DNA from: an uncultured Eubacteriales bacterium
GTDB taxonomy: Bacteria > Bacillota > Clostridia > Oscillospirales > Acutalibacteraceae
Assembly (NCBI GenBank): GCA_900314795.1
Contig: OMWP01000012.1
Span: forward strand, 1-50,133
Direction: 5' to 3'
Length of the DNA stretch: 50,133 nucleotides
Part shown: positions 17,713-27,368 of the stretch, piece by piece
How the letters are laid out: each line of letters opens with the position of its first letter
How positions within the stretch are numbered: position 1 is the first letter of the stretch
Notes under the pieces: generated by a model
What the model was told of the DNA's origin: nothing
Database searches by the model: none
What the model saw: only the letters and a program-made list of their open reading frames with translations
Translations under genes and position numbers: made by a program

Positions 17713-18978
17713 ATGAAAATACTTGTCGTTGGCGGCGGCGGACGCGAGCACGCCATCATCAAAAAGTTAAAAGAGAATCAGGCGATCGATGTGATCTACG
17801 CCCTGCCGGGTAACGGCGGTATCGCCGCTGACGCAGAGTGCGTGGGTATCGGCGCGACGGATATCGACAATATCGTCAAGTTTGCCGTGGAGAACAGCAT
17901 CGACTACGCGGTCGTCGCTCCCGACGATCCGTTGGTGCTGGGCTGTGTCGACGCGCTCGAAGAGAAGGGGATCCCCTGCTTCGGTCCGCGCAGTGAAGCC
18001 GCGATCATCGAGGGCAGCAAGGTCTTTTCGAAGAACCTGATGAAGAAATACGGCATCCCCACCGCGGCGTATGAGGTGTTTGACGACGCTGACAAGGCGC
18101 TTGCCTACATCAAAACTGCGCCCATCCCCACCGTCATAAAGGCGGATGGTCTGGCGCTGGGCAAGGGCGTTATCATCGCGATGACCCGTGAGGAAGCCGA
18201 ACAGGCGATCATCTCGATCATGAAGGACAAGAAGTTCGGCAAGAGCGGCAACAGCATCGTTGTCGAAGAATACCTCGAAGGCCCCGAGGTCAGCGTATTG
18301 AGCTTTACCGACGGCAAGGTCGTTGTGCCGATGATCTCGTCGATGGATCACAAGCGTGCCGGCGATAATGACACGGGTCTGAACACCGGCGGCATGGGCA
18401 CGGTTGCACCGAATCCGTATTATACCGAGGCAGTCGCTCAGGAGTGCATGGAGAAGATCTTTTTGCCGACGATCCAGGCGATGAACGCCGAGGGCAGAAC
18501 CTTCAAGGGCTGCCTGTACTTCGGCTTGATGATCACAAAGGACGGTCCCAAGGTGATCGAATACAACTGCCGTTTCGGCGATCCCGAGACGCAGGTCGTT
18601 TTGCCGCTGCTGAGATCCGACCTGTTCACCATCATGAAAGCCACCACCGACGGTACGCTTGCCGATACTCCCGTTGAGTTTGAAGATAAAAGCGCCGCCT
18701 GCGTTATCATGGCGAGTGAGGGCTACCCCGTATCCTATGAAAAGGGCTACGAGATCACTATTCCGGACACTATCGCGCCCTGTGTGTTTGTCGCGGGCGC
18801 AAAAGAGGAGAACGGAAAGCTCCTGACCTCGGGCGGACGCGTCTTAGGCGTGACCGCGATCGCTGATACCTTACAGGAGGCGATCGACAGCTCCTACAAA
18901 ATGGTGGAGCAGATCCGTTTTGACAACGCTTTTTACCGCCATGATATCGGTCAAAGAGCACTGAAAGCAAAAGAATAA
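17713..18978 (+). CDS. purD: Phosphoribosylamine-glycine ligase (GAR synthetase)
   Basis: Second purine step, ATP-dependent joining of phosphoribosylamine and glycine. 421 residues, standard ATP-grasp architecture: N-terminal VVGGGGREHAI, central KADGLALGKGV near residue 142, LNTGGMGTVAPNPYY near 224, and a metal-binding EYNCRFGDPETQ near 279. GAGGAGG upstream. It uses the product of PurF, whose only homologue here lacks its glutaminase nucleophile. Confidence 0.96.
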   Translation: MKILVVGGGGREHAIIKKLKENQAIDVIYALPGNGGIAADAECVGIGATDIDNIVKFAVENSIDYAVVAPDDPLVLGCVDALEEKGIPCFGPRSEAAIIEGSKVFSKNLMKKYGIPTAAYEVFDDADKALAYIKTAPIPTVIKADGLALGKGVIIAMTREEAEQAIISIMKDKKFGKSGNSIVVEEYLEGPEVSVLSFTDGKVVVPMISSMDHKRAGDNDTGLNTGGMGTVAPNPYYTEAVAQECMEKIFLPTIQAMNAEGRTFKGCLYFGLMITKDGPKVIEYNCRFGDPETQVVLPLLRSDLFTIMKATTDGTLADTPVEFEDKSAACVIMASEGYPVSYEKGYEITIPDTIAPCVFVAGAKEENGKLLTSGGRVLGVTAIADTLQEAIDSSYKMVEQIRFDNAFYRHDIGQRALKAKE

Positions 18979-18986
18979 GAATAAGA

Positions 18987-19184
18987 GCCTTCCCCTCGGG
19001 GGGAAGGTGTCACCAAAGGTGACGGATGAGGGGATCACCTATCCTTTCATCAATGATTCAAAGAGTGTTGTACATCACCGTTTGTAAGGGAATGATTCTG
19101 TGCAACCGAATTCGGGGAGAGATTGGAAAAGTCTGCCCCTCATCAGTCAGACAATGTCTGACAGCTTCCCCCCGAGGGGAAGCC
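18987..19184. repeat. Inverted-repeat (MITE-like) element between purD and purL
   Basis: Left end GCCTTCCCCTCGGGGGGAAGG, right end CTTCCCCCCGAGGGGAAGCC. Internal GTCACCAAAGGTGACGGATGAGGGG and CCCCTCATCAGTCAGAC complement each other, so the whole element can fold on itself. It shares termini with the element at 16122. Confidence 0.8.
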
Positions 19185-19208
19185 TATTTGATTCCTACGG
19201 AGGATGAA

Positions 19209-22200
19209 ATGGTATATAGAATTTTTGTAGAAAAACGAGAGGGCTTGCAGAATGAGGCAAAAGCCCTGCTTACAGAGATCAACGATCTTTTGTCGATCAA
19301 ATCCCTGACCAACGTGCGCGTCATCAACCGCTACGACGCGGAGAATATCACCGAGGAGCTGTTCGATTACGCTGTCGGCGCCGTGTTCTCTGAGCCGCAG
19401 CTCGATATCGCGACCGATAAGTTAAAGATAGAAGAAGACGCAACAGTTTTTGCCGTGGAATTTCTGCCCGGCCAGTTTGACCAGCGCGCGGATTCTGCCG
19501 CTCAGTGTATCCAGATCATCTCACAGGGCGACCGTCCGACGATCCGTTCGGCAAAGGTCTATGTCCTGTACGGCGAGCTGACCGACGCTGAGATCGCTGC
19601 CATCAAGAAATATGTCATCAACCCCGTTGAGGCGCGCGAGGCGGCACTAGAGAAGCCCGCGACCTTGGCGGTTCAATATGAGATCCCGACGACTGTCAAG
19701 ACGCTTGACGGCTTCAATCAGCTCGACAGAGAGGGGCTTGCGCAGTTCGTAGCGGACTACGGACTCGCAATGGATATCGACGATATCGCCTTCTGTCAGC
19801 AGTATTTTCAGTCGGAGCACCGTGACCCGACCATCACCGAGATCCGCATGATCGACACCTACTGGTCGGATCACTGCCGTCACACCACCTTCCTGACCAC
19901 AATCGATTCCGTGAAGTTTGAGGATGACCTGTTACAGGCGGCGTACAACGACTATATCAAGGTAAGAGAGGATCTCGGCAGGACAAAGCCGATCTGCCTG
20001 ATGGAGCTCGCGACCATCGCCGTCCGTCAGCTTAAGAAGGACGGCAAGCTCCAAAAGCTCGACGAGAGTGAGGAGATCAACGCCTGCACCGTGAAGATGG
20101 AGGTCGAGGTCGACGGCAAAAGTGAGCCGTGGCTCCTGCTGTTCAAGAACGAGACCCATAACCATCCCACTGAGATTGAGCCTTTCGGCGGTGCGGCGAC
20201 CTGTATCGGCGGCGCGATCCGCGATCCGCTCTCGGGACGTGCCTATGTCTACGGCGCAATGCGTGTGACCGGTGCGGCCGATCCGACCGTTCCTGTATCC
20301 GAGACCATCGAGGGTAAGCTTCCGCAGCGCAAGATCGTTACCACCGCCGCACAGGGCTACAGCTCCTACGGCAACCAGATCGGTCTGGCAACCGGCATTG
20401 TGGACGAGATCTATCACCCCGGCTATGCCGCAAAGCGTATGGAGATCGGCGCGGTCATCGCCGCCGCTCCTGCGGAGAATGTCCGCCGAGAGGTTCCCGC
20501 TCCCGGTGATGTGGTCATCCTGCTGGGCGGTGCGACAGGTCGCGACGGTATCGGCGGCGCGACGGGCTCCTCCAAGGCGCACAACGCGCACTCGGTCGAG
20601 ACCTGCGGCGCAGAGGTGCAAAAGGGTAACGCGCCCGAGGAAAGAAAGCTGCAACGATTATTCCGCAATAGGGAAGCGACCCGCATGATCAAGCGCTGTA
20701 ACGACTTCGGCGCGGGCGGTGTTTCCGTTGCGATCGGCGAACTGGCTGACGGTCTTGATATTGACCTCAACGCCGTTCCCAAGAAATATGAGGGTCTGGA
20801 CGGCACGGAGCTGGCGATCTCCGAATCACAGGAGCGCATGGCAGTCGTCGTCGAGCCTGAGAACGTAGAGGCGTTTTTGGCACTCGCGAAAGAGGAGAAT
20901 TTGAATGCCTGCCCGGTAGCGGTGGTCAAAGAAGAACCGCGCCTCACCATGACATGGAACGGCAACAAGATCGTCGATATTTCCCGCGAATTCCTCAACA
21001 GTAACGGCGCGGAGAAGCATATCGATATCACGCCTGCCGCTCCGAAGAACTATGACAAAGCGATCAGCGGGTCGTTCACCGAGAACATGAACGCGCTCGC
21101 CGCTGATTTGAATATCTGCTCTAAGCGCGGACTTTCTGAGCGCTTTGACTCTACCATCGGCGCGGGTACGGTGCTGATGCCCTTCGGCGGTAAGAATCAG
21201 CTCACCCCGATCCAGGCGATGGTGCAGAAGGTCAGTGTTGAGAAGAAGCACACCGACACCGTCTCCCTGATGGCGTGGGGCTACAACCCCCTCATCACCG
21301 AGAAAAGCCCCTATCACGGCGCGTATCTGGCGGTCGTGGAATCCGTTTCCAAGCTGATCGCGACCGGCGCGTCCTTTGAGGATGTTTATCTGACCTTCCA
21401 GGAGTATTTTGAGAAACCCGGCACGGACGGCAAGCGTTGGGGCAAGCCGCTTGCGGCACTGCTCGGCGCGTTCAAGGCGCAGATGAACCTCGGCATCGGC
21501 TCCATCGGCGGCAAGGACAGCATGTCCGGCAGCTTTGAGGATCTCGATGTTCCGCCGACACTGGTTTCCTTCGCCGTTACCACCGACAAGGTGAAGAACA
21601 TCATCTCTCCCGAGTTCAAGGCGGCAGGTCATAAGGTGGTTCTGCTCGCTCCTACATACGATGAAAACGGTCTGCCCGAGACCGACAGCCTGATCGCGCT
21701 GTACAATAAGGTTACCGACTTGATGCGCGCGGGCAAGATCTGTGCCGCGTATACGCCGACCATCGGCGGTATTGCCGAGGCGGTGATGAAATCCGCGTTC
21801 GGTAACGGCTTTGGTTTCCGCTTTAACGAGGAGATCGCACTTGACAAGCTGTTTGGCTACTGCTACGGCGCGTTTATGCTTGAAGTGACAGAGGATATCG
21901 ACAACGCAGTGCTGATCGGTACGATCACCGACGACGGCAAGTTCACCTACGGCACCGAGTCCGTCGCTGAGAATGACATATTAAAGGTATATGAGGATAA
22001 GCTCGAGGGCGTGTATTCCTGCAACATTGCGGATACAAAGGCTCCGGTCGAGACTTTCTCCTATGATGCAAAGGCTGACATGACCGTGGGTCAGAGAATA
22101 ACAGCACACGCGTGTGCAGCTAAACCCAAGGTGCTGATCCCCGCGTTCCCGGGTACGAACTGCGAGTATGATTCCGCCAAGGCAATGGCTGACGCGGGCG

Positions 22201-22919
22201 CGGACGCAAAGATCATCGTCATCAACAACCTGAGCGCGGCAGGCATCCAAGAGAGCGTAGAACAATTCGCGCGCGAGCTGAAAACCGCCCAGATGGTCTT
22301 TATCCCCGGCGGCTTTTCCGGCGGCGACGAGCCTGATGGTTCGGCAAAGTTCATCACCGCCTTTTTCCGCAACGCGGCAGTCAAAGAGGGCGTGACCGAT
22401 CTGCTCGACAACCGCGGCGGCTTGATGTGCGGTATCTGTAACGGCTTCCAGGCGCTGATCAAGCTCGGTCTGGTACCCTACGGCAAGATCATCGATACGG
22501 ATGAGAACTGCCCGACCCTGACCTTCAATACCATCTCACGCCACCAGAGCAAGATCGTGCGCACCCGCGTGGCGTCGAATATGAGCCCGTGGCTGAGCCT
22601 GACCAATGTCGGCGACGTGTACAATGTGCCGATCTCGCACGGCGAGGGACGCTTCTACTGTTCAGAGGAATTGGTAAGAGAATTAGCCGCACGCGGCCAG
22701 ATCGCGACCCAGTACGTCGATCTGAACGGTAACGCGACCACCGATGTTCACTTCAATCCGAACAACTCCGTCTATGCAATCGAGGGTATCACCTCGCCCG
22801 ACGGCAGGGTTTTCGGTAAGATGGGACACTCCGAGCGCTGGAACAGCGGACTGTATCAGAACGTGCCCGGTAATTATGACATCAAGATGTTTGAGTCGGC
22901 GGTCAAATACTTTAAATAA
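19209..22919 (+). CDS. purL: Phosphoribosylformylglycinamidine synthase, large single-chain type
   Basis: Converts FGAR to FGAM with glutamine and ATP. At 1236 residues it is the large fused form, so separate PurS and PurQ are not needed and none are present. N-terminal PurS-like domain, then TYWSDHCRHTTF (near 220), two synthetase halves with FKNETHNHPTEIEPFGG (about 305) and GGKDSMSG (about 770), and a C-terminal class I glutaminase with GICNGFQ (Cys1077) and ISHGEGRF. ATG 19209 follows CGGAGGA. The frame is open back to 19026 through repeat DNA. Last gene of the nucleotide cluster. Confidence 0.95.
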   Translation: MVYRIFVEKREGLQNEAKALLTEINDLLSIKSLTNVRVINRYDAENITEELFDYAVGAVFSEPQLDIATDKLKIEEDATVFAVEFLPGQFDQRADSAAQCIQIISQGDRPTIRSAKVYVLYGELTDAEIAAIKKYVINPVEAREAALEKPATLAVQYEIPTTVKTLDGFNQLDREGLAQFVADYGLAMDIDDIAFCQQYFQSEHRDPTITEIRMIDTYWSDHCRHTTFLTTIDSVKFEDDLLQAAYNDYIKVREDLGRTKPICLMELATIAVRQLKKDGKLQKLDESEEINACTVKMEVEVDGKSEPWLLLFKNETHNHPTEIEPFGGAATCIGGAIRDPLSGRAYVYGAMRVTGAADPTVPVSETIEGKLPQRKIVTTAAQGYSSYGNQIGLATGIVDEIYHPGYAAKRMEIGAVIAAAPAENVRREVPAPGDVVILLGGATGRDGIGGATGSSKAHNAHSVETCGAEVQKGNAPEERKLQRLFRNREATRMIKRCNDFGAGGVSVAIGELADGLDIDLNAVPKKYEGLDGTELAISESQERMAVVVEPENVEAFLALAKEENLNACPVAVVKEEPRLTMTWNGNKIVDISREFLNSNGAEKHIDITPAAPKNYDKAISGSFTENMNALAADLNICSKRGLSERFDSTIGAGTVLMPFGGKNQLTPIQAMVQKVSVEKKHTDTVSLMAWGYNPLITEKSPYHGAYLAVVESVSKLIATGASFEDVYLTFQEYFEKPGTDGKRWGKPLAALLGAFKAQMNLGIGSIGGKDSMSGSFEDLDVPPTLVSFAVTTDKVKNIISPEFKAAGHKVVLLAPTYDENGLPETDSLIALYNKVTDLMRAGKICAAYTPTIGGIAEAVMKSAFGNGFGFRFNEEIALDKLFGYCYGAFMLEVTEDIDNAVLIGTITDDGKFTYGTESVAENDILKVYEDKLEGVYSCNIADTKAPVETFSYDAKADMTVGQRITAHACAAKPKVLIPAFPGTNCEYDSAKAMADAGADAKIIVINNLSAAGIQESVEQFARELKTAQMVFIPGGFSGGDEPDGSAKFITAFFRNAAVKEGVTDLLDNRGGLMCGICNGFQALIKLGLVPYGKIIDTDENCPTLTFNTISRHQSKIVRTRVASNMSPWLSLTNVGDVYNVPISHGEGRFYCSEELVRELAARGQIATQYVDLNGNATTDVHFNPNNSVYAIEGITSPDGRVFGKMGHSERWNSGLYQNVPGNYDIKMFESAVKYFK

Positions 22920-22962
22920 TCTCAATGGGAAGAGCTTACTTCTCCGTTGATTCCAACGAAAA

Positions 22963-22991
22963 CAGCCCCCTGACGTATTGTCAAGGGGCTG
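22963..22991. terminator. Terminator between purL and the convergent lipoprotein gene
   Basis: CAGCCCCCTGAC (22963-22974) pairs with GTCAAGGGGCTG (22980-22991), one mismatch. Read on the - strand it is followed by TTTTC, so it best ends the lipoprotein gene. On the + strand the T-tract is poor but the strong stem may also stop purL transcripts. Confidence 0.8.
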
Positions 22992-23008
22992 TGGTAATCT
23001 TTACCGGA

Positions 23009-23788
23009 TCATTCTGCTGTTGTTGGCTGCTTTACCTTTTCGCGATAAGAGGAAAGGTTGATGCTTCTGACAGTCGCGGAGTTCTTCTCAGCGTTATAGA
23101 GCAGTTCAATGTCAAGCGTAGAGGTGGTCAGCAGATCGTCCTGCGTGGAGGCGTTAAAATAATTCAGCGTGATCGTGTTGCCGCTTTCGTTCGCTGCTGC
23201 GGTGACATTGGATTTTGGTGTACCGAAGGCTTTGATCACTTCCTCGAGGGTCGATCCGCCTTTGATACCGCCATAGTTGAAGCCCAGATTGCTCTCATCT
23301 GAGAAGACGTTGACCTGAAATACCGGCAGATCTTGTATATCCTGTTCCTGATTGGTTGCGTTTTGAACGGAGATATTACAGGATTTGTCGCCTTTTTTCA
23401 TGATAATTCCCTGAACGGTATTGGGCTTGACAGTTTCAACGTCGGCATCACATTCAAAGCCGAGATCCTTGAGATCGCTGGAGGTCGTATCTGCAAGGGT
23501 GATCTTTTTGCCGTCGATCTCGATCTCCAAAGAGAACTCATCGTTCGCTTCTTTTCCGCTGTAGGTCCAGTATCGATACACGCCGTTTGCGTCATCCTGA
23601 ACGCTCGAGCTCATTTCGCCGGTATCGATCACGGATTCTACATAGGTCGATGCGGCTTTGATGCTCTCGTGTGCGGCAGCGGAGTCCTGCGTTGCCTGAT
23701 CTTGTGTCTCCTGTGTTTTTGACGATCCGCAGGCGCATAAGCCAAGCGCCAATGCAGCGAGTAATACGGTAATGATCAGTTTTCTCAT
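23009..23788 (-). CDS. Secreted lipoprotein of unknown function
   Basis: 259 residues. N-terminal MRKLIITVLLAALALGLCACG is a lipoprotein signal with Cys20 (lipobox LCAC) as the likely lipidation site, then a Gln/Thr/Ala-rich spacer and a globular beta-rich domain. GGIKGGSTLEEVIKAFGTP near 190 resembles the turn in SmpA/OmlA-like repeats, but I do not recognise the family. ATG 23788 is preferred because AGGAG lies 9 nt upstream; an ATG at 23797 abuts it. Only gene on the - strand in the window, wedged between the pur and S10 operons. Confidence 0.8.
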   Translation of the reverse strand: MRKLIITVLLAALALGLCACGSSKTQETQDQATQDSAAAHESIKAASTYVESVIDTGEMSSSVQDDANGVYRYWTYSGKEANDEFSLEIEIDGKKITLADTTSSDLKDLGFECDADVETVKPNTVQGIIMKKGDKSCNISVQNATNQEQDIQDLPVFQVNVFSDESNLGFNYGGIKGGSTLEEVIKAFGTPKSNVTAAANESGNTITLNYFNASTQDDLLTTSTLDIELLYNAEKNSATVRSINLSSYREKVKQPTTAE

Positions 23789-23849
23789 AAGTACCATCTC
23801 CTAAATCATGTTGATCATATCGTCTTATAATTCAGATAAAAACGTCTAT

Positions 23850-23878
23850 ATTATATGGTTTTATTCCGTTGCCGTCAA
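23850..23878 (-). promoter_or_regulatory. SigmaA-type promoter of the lipoprotein gene
   Basis: On the - strand: -35 TTGACG (23878-23873), 17-bp spacer, -10 TATAAT (23855-23850), about 60 bp before the start codon. It diverges from the S10 promoter about 180 bp away. Confidence 0.8.
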
Positions 23879-24054
23879 GTGATTTGAGGAAAAACGATTT
23901 TGAATTTTTTGTAACGGGGCACAATGATTCGGGCAGGTGTTTTTCTTGTGTATATCAGGATACAAAACACAACATATAGAACTGTTGTGCATGTTGCATA
24001 AAAACGCCTCAAAAAGTTCGTCGCATTTCTCAAATGTAAATTATCTGTAATTTC
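23879..24054. other. Divergent intergenic region
   Basis: Between the two divergent promoters. AT-rich and no gene. CACAAC (23968-23973) and GTTGTG (23984-23989) form an inverted repeat with a 10-bp spacer that could be a regulator site; this is speculative. Confidence 0.4.
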
Positions 24055-24083
24055 TTGCATTTTCGGGGCTGATATACTATAAT
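24055..24083 (+). promoter_or_regulatory. SigmaA-type promoter of the S10 ribosomal operon
   Basis: -35 TTGCAT (24055-24060), 17-bp spacer, -10 TATAAT (24078-24083). Transcription would begin near 24090, leaving a leader of about 270 nt before rpsJ. Confidence 0.85.
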
Positions 24084-24089
24084 AAACCC

Positions 24090-24363
24090 TGCGTGACTGC
24101 ACAAGATATGCGATGAAGCGGGAGGTTGCAACGCAAAAGCGTTGGTTTTTCCGTGGAGTATGTCCGATTTTAAACCGGGCGAAAGAATAGTTTGAGCTTT
24201 TGATGACATTGGGGTTGCTATGTCATTACTGCGCCACTGTGCTTCCGGTTGCCGAAACTCGGCTATCGGCTTTTTTAACGGATGGGGTAGGAACACCCGG
24301 ACGGGTGTTTGGAAAGTGAGAACGAAATGTCGCGCCCAACCAATATGATTAGGAGGCGAAGAT
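24090..24363 (+). promoter_or_regulatory. S10 operon leader with terminator-like hairpins
   Basis: Three stem-loops are visible. CAACGC-AAAA-GCGTTG (24129-24144) is followed by GTTTTT. GCCGA (24251-24255) with TCGGC (24266-24270) is followed by six T (24271-24276); GCCGA can also pair with the nearer TCGGC at 24259-24263. AACACCC-GGAC-GGGTGTT lies at 24292-24309. The first two look like intrinsic terminators, so the operon may be controlled by attenuation. Known Gram-negative S10 control uses L4, but nothing here identifies the ligand. Confidence 0.55.
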
Positions 24364-24675
24364 ATGGCAGTCAAGGAAAAAATCAGAATCAGATTAAAGG
24401 GCTATGATCACCAGTTGGTTGATCAGTCCGCAGAGAGAATCGTAGCTACCGCTAAGCGTACCGGCGCGAGAGTATCGGGTCCTGTCCCGCTCCCCACCGA
24501 GAAGCAGGTCGTTACCATTCTGCGCGCTGTTCATAAGTATAAGGACAGCCGCGAGCAGTTCGAGATGCGCACCCACAAGCGTTTGATCGACATTTTAAGA
24601 CCGTCCAATAAGACAGTCGAAGCTCTTATGAGCTTAGAGCTCCCTGCCGGCGTTGAGATTGAAATCAAATTATAA
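24364..24675 (+). CDS. rpsJ: 30S ribosomal protein S10
   Basis: 103 residues, full length. [20 protein letters not shown] at the N-terminus and the [15 protein letters not shown] segment are S10 hallmarks. S10 binds 16S rRNA in the head of the small subunit and also works with NusB in antitermination. First gene of the S10 operon, with AGGAGG upstream and a long structured leader. A GTCGGCA-AA-TGCCGAC hairpin (24738-24753) lies in the 105-bp gap to rplC. Confidence 0.97.
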   Translation: MAVKEKIRIRLKGYDHQLVDQSAERIVATAKRTGARVSGPVPLPTEKQVVTILRAVHKYKDSREQFEMRTHKRLIDILRPSNKTVEALMSLELPAGVEIEIKL

Positions 24676-24780
24676 TCGGTATTTAACCCAACCTATTATA
24701 TAAAGATTATCTCAACCTACCACGCAGACAGGGTCATGTCGGCAAATGCCGACCAATAACCTAAAAGGAGGATATACAGA

Positions 24781-25413
24781 ATGCAGAAAGCATTAATCGG
24801 CAAGAAGATCGGTATGACACAGATCTTCGACGAAAAGGGAAAAGTTGTTCCCGTAACCGTAGTCGAGGCGGGTCCCTGTGTTGTTTCACAGGTCAAGACC
24901 GTTGAGACCGACGGCTACACAGCCATCCAGATGGGCTACGGCGATGTAAAGCCGAAGCACGTCACCAAGCCCCTGCAGGGTCACTTCAAGAAGGCTGATG
25001 TAGCTCCCAAGAGAGTTCTTAAGGAATTCAGATTTGATGACTGCTCCGCTTATGAGCTGGGTCAGGTCATCAAGGCAGATGTGTTTGAAACAGGTGACAA
25101 GGTTGACGTCACGGGCAAGAGCAAGGGTAAAGGTTATGCCGGCGTAATCAAGCGTTGGAACTTCGCTCGACTCAAGGAATCTCACGGTACCGGCCCGAAC
25201 GCTCGTCACGGCGGCTCCATGGGCGCTTGCTCCTCTCCCTCCAGAGTTTGGAAGGGCAAGAAGATGGCAGGCCACCTCGGCGCCGAGAAGGTCACCGTTC
25301 AGAATCTCGCCGTTGTCAAGATCGACGCTGAGGATAACCTCATCGCCATCAAGGGCGCCATCCCGGGCGCAAACGGCGGCTACGTTGTCATTAAAGACAG
25401 CGTAAAGGCTTAA
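24781..25413 (+). CDS. rplC: 50S ribosomal protein L3
   Basis: 210 residues. N-terminal [17 protein letters not shown] and the central [15 protein letters not shown] plus [20 protein letters not shown] loop, which reaches toward the peptidyl-transferase centre, identify it. It is one of the earliest assembly proteins on 23S rRNA. AAAAGGAGG precedes ATG 24781; rplD follows after 16 bp. Confidence 0.97.
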   Translation: MQKALIGKKIGMTQIFDEKGKVVPVTVVEAGPCVVSQVKTVETDGYTAIQMGYGDVKPKHVTKPLQGHFKKADVAPKRVLKEFRFDDCSAYELGQVIKADVFETGDKVDVTGKSKGKGYAGVIKRWNFARLKESHGTGPNARHGGSMGACSSPSRVWKGKKMAGHLGAEKVTVQNLAVVKIDAEDNLIAIKGAIPGANGGYVVIKDSVKA

Positions 25414-25429
25414 GGAAGGAGGAAATCAC

Positions 25430-26053
25430 ATGCCTAACGTACAGGTTGTTGATATGCAGGGCAAGAACGTAGGTTCCGTAGACCTTGCAGAATCGATTTT
25501 CGGCATCGAGCCGAACGCGGCTGTTATGCACCAGATGGTAGTCAGCTACCTCGCTAATCAGCGTCAGGGTACACAGTCCGCACTCACCAGAAGCGAAGTT
25601 TCCGGCGGCGGCAGAAAGCCCTGGAGACAGAAGGGTACCGGTCGTGCTCGTCAGGGTTCGACTCGCGCTCCCCAGTGGTACCACGGCGGCGTCGTATTTG
25701 CTCCTAAGCCCAGAGATTATCGTTTCTCTGTGAACAAGAAGGTAAAGAGACTCGCTATGAAGTCCGCTTTATCGAGCAAGGCTCAGGCTGAAGAGATCAT
25801 CGTCATCGACAAGATTGCTTTTGATGAGATCAAGACCGCCAAGGCTGCCGAGATGCTCAAGGCCGTTGGCTCTGAGAGAAAGGCGCTCATCGTTCTGCCC
25901 GAGGTAGACGACAAGGCGATCAAGTCCGCGCGTAACATCCCCGGCGTCAAGACCGCTCAGGTGAACGAGATGAATGTTTATGACATTCTCAATGCCGATA
26001 AGCTGATCATCGCGAAGGACGCGCTCACAAAGATCGAGGAGGTATACGCATGA
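25430..26053 (+). CDS. rplD: 50S ribosomal protein L4
   Basis: 207 residues. The extended loop GGRKPWRQKGTGRARQGSTR (near 62-82) lines the peptide exit tunnel, where macrolide-resistance changes occur in other species. L4 is the autogenous regulator of the S10 operon in Gram-negatives; whether it acts on the leader here is unknown. GAAGGAGG upstream. The stop overlaps the rplW start as ATGA. Confidence 0.97.
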   Translation: MPNVQVVDMQGKNVGSVDLAESIFGIEPNAAVMHQMVVSYLANQRQGTQSALTRSEVSGGGRKPWRQKGTGRARQGSTRAPQWYHGGVVFAPKPRDYRFSVNKKVKRLAMKSALSSKAQAEEIIVIDKIAFDEIKTAKAAEMLKAVGSERKALIVLPEVDDKAIKSARNIPGVKTAQVNEMNVYDILNADKLIIAKDALTKIEEVYA

Positions 26054-26343
26054 TTGCTCAAGATATCATCATCCGCCCCATCATCACTGAGAAGTCGATG
26101 CAGGACATCACCAAGAAGAAATATGTTTTCGAGGTAGCAAAGAAAGCTACTAAGATAGACGTCGCAAGAGCTGTAGAGGAGCTCTTCAAGGGCGCTAAGG
26201 TACAGAAGGTCAACACCGTTCATGTGCGCGGCCGTATGAAGAGACAGGGTCGTTTCGAAGGCTACACAAGAAGCTGGAAGAAAGCCTATGTACAGCTGAC
26301 TGCCGACAGCAAACCGATCGAGTTTTTTGAAGGCATGATGTAA
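26050..26343 (+). CDS. rplW: 50S ribosomal protein L23
   Basis: 97 residues. IIIRPIITEKSM at the N-terminus and KYVFEVAKKATKIDVARAVEELF are typical. L23 sits at the tunnel exit and docks signal recognition particle and trigger factor. Translation is probably coupled to rplD through the 4-bp overlap. It is followed by a 167-bp gap carrying a GTAGGG-type repeat, an interruption of an otherwise tight operon. Confidence 0.96.
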   Translation: MIAQDIIIRPIITEKSMQDITKKKYVFEVAKKATKIDVARAVEELFKGAKVQKVNTVHVRGRMKRQGRFEGYTRSWKKAYVQLTADSKPIEFFEGMM

Positions 26344-26373
26344 GCCTGTGTTCGCGGGCGAACAGTACAAATT

Positions 26374-26402
26374 GTAGGGGAGGGGCTTGCTCCTCCCGCT
26401 CA
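26374..26402 (+). repeat. GTAGGG-family palindromic repeat inside the S10 operon
   Basis: GTAGGGGAGGGGCTTGCTCC followed by TCCCGCTCAG. GGGAGGGGC pairs with GCTCCTCCC (one G-U) over a TT loop. Nearly identical to the copies at 40572 and 45105. It lies between rplW and rplB. Confidence 0.85.
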
Positions 26403-26510
26403 GAAGTGTTCCGCGAAAAACAGAAAATCATCTTAACATTAACGACACAGGCAAGAATGTATGGGATGCGCCATCATCCCGCAAAGCCATCATGAGGAGA
26501 GTGAAATAAC

Positions 26511-27344
26511 ATGGCTATTAAGGTTTATAAGCCGACAACGAACGCAAGACGTAATATGTCGGTTACGGATTACTCCGGACTTTCCAAGGTCGCTCCCGAA
26601 AAGAGCTTGCTCGAGCCTCTTAAGAAGAACTCTGGCCGTAACAGCTACGGTCGCATCACAGTTCGTCACAGAGGCGGCGGCAACAGGAGAAAATACCGTA
26701 TTATTGATTTCAAGAGACAGAAATTTGACGTAGAAGGTATCGTTAAGACCATCGAGTACGATCCCAACCGCTCCGCGTTCATCGCGCTGGTCGAGTATGA
26801 GGACGGCGAAAAGGCGTACATCACTGCGCCTCAGGGTCTGAAGGTAGGCTACAAGGTTGTAGCCGGCGAGACCGCGGATATCAAGCCCGGTAACGCCCTT
26901 CCGCTCAAGAACATCCCCACCGGTACCTTTGTGCATAACGTAGAGCTTTATCCCGGCCGCGGCGCTCAGCTCGCCAGAGCCGCCGGTAACATGGCTCAGC
27001 TCATGGCGAAGGAAAACGGCTACGCACTTCTTAGACTGCCCTCCGGCGAATTAAGAAACGTACCCGAGACCTGCATGGCCACCATCGGCCAGGTCGGCAA
27101 CATCGACCATGAGAATGTCAAGATCGGTAAGGCGGGTCGTAAGAGAAACATGGGTATCCGCCCGACCGTCCGCGGTTCTGTTATGAACCCGAATGACCAC
27201 CCGCACGGTGGTGGTGAGGGTAAATCCCCCGTTGGTCGTCCCGGCCCTGTTACCCCGTGGGGTAAGCCGGCGCTCGGTTATAAGACCAGAAAGTCCAACA
27301 AGGCGTCCGATAAGCTCATCGTAAGACGCAGAAACAGCAAGTAA
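26511..27344 (+). CDS. rplB: 50S ribosomal protein L2
   Basis: 277 residues. [19 protein letters not shown] near the N-terminus and the C-terminal [18 protein letters not shown], with the conserved His essential for peptidyl-transferase centre assembly, are intact. GAGGAGAGTG precedes the ATG. First gene after the repeat-bearing gap; rpsS follows after 24 bp. Confidence 0.97.
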   Translation: MAIKVYKPTTNARRNMSVTDYSGLSKVAPEKSLLEPLKKNSGRNSYGRITVRHRGGGNRRKYRIIDFKRQKFDVEGIVKTIEYDPNRSAFIALVEYEDGEKAYITAPQGLKVGYKVVAGETADIKPGNALPLKNIPTGTFVHNVELYPGRGAQLARAAGNMAQLMAKENGYALLRLPSGELRNVPETCMATIGQVGNIDHENVKIGKAGRKRNMGIRPTVRGSVMNPNDHPHGGGEGKSPVGRPGPVTPWGKPALGYKTRKSNKASDKLIVRRRNSK

Positions 27345-27368
27345 GGCAGAAAGGAAGGAACTTGATTT

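Noticed and set aside
19026-19208. Upstream start for purL
   Set aside because: Again a reading through repeat DNA; CGGAGGA selects ATG 19209.
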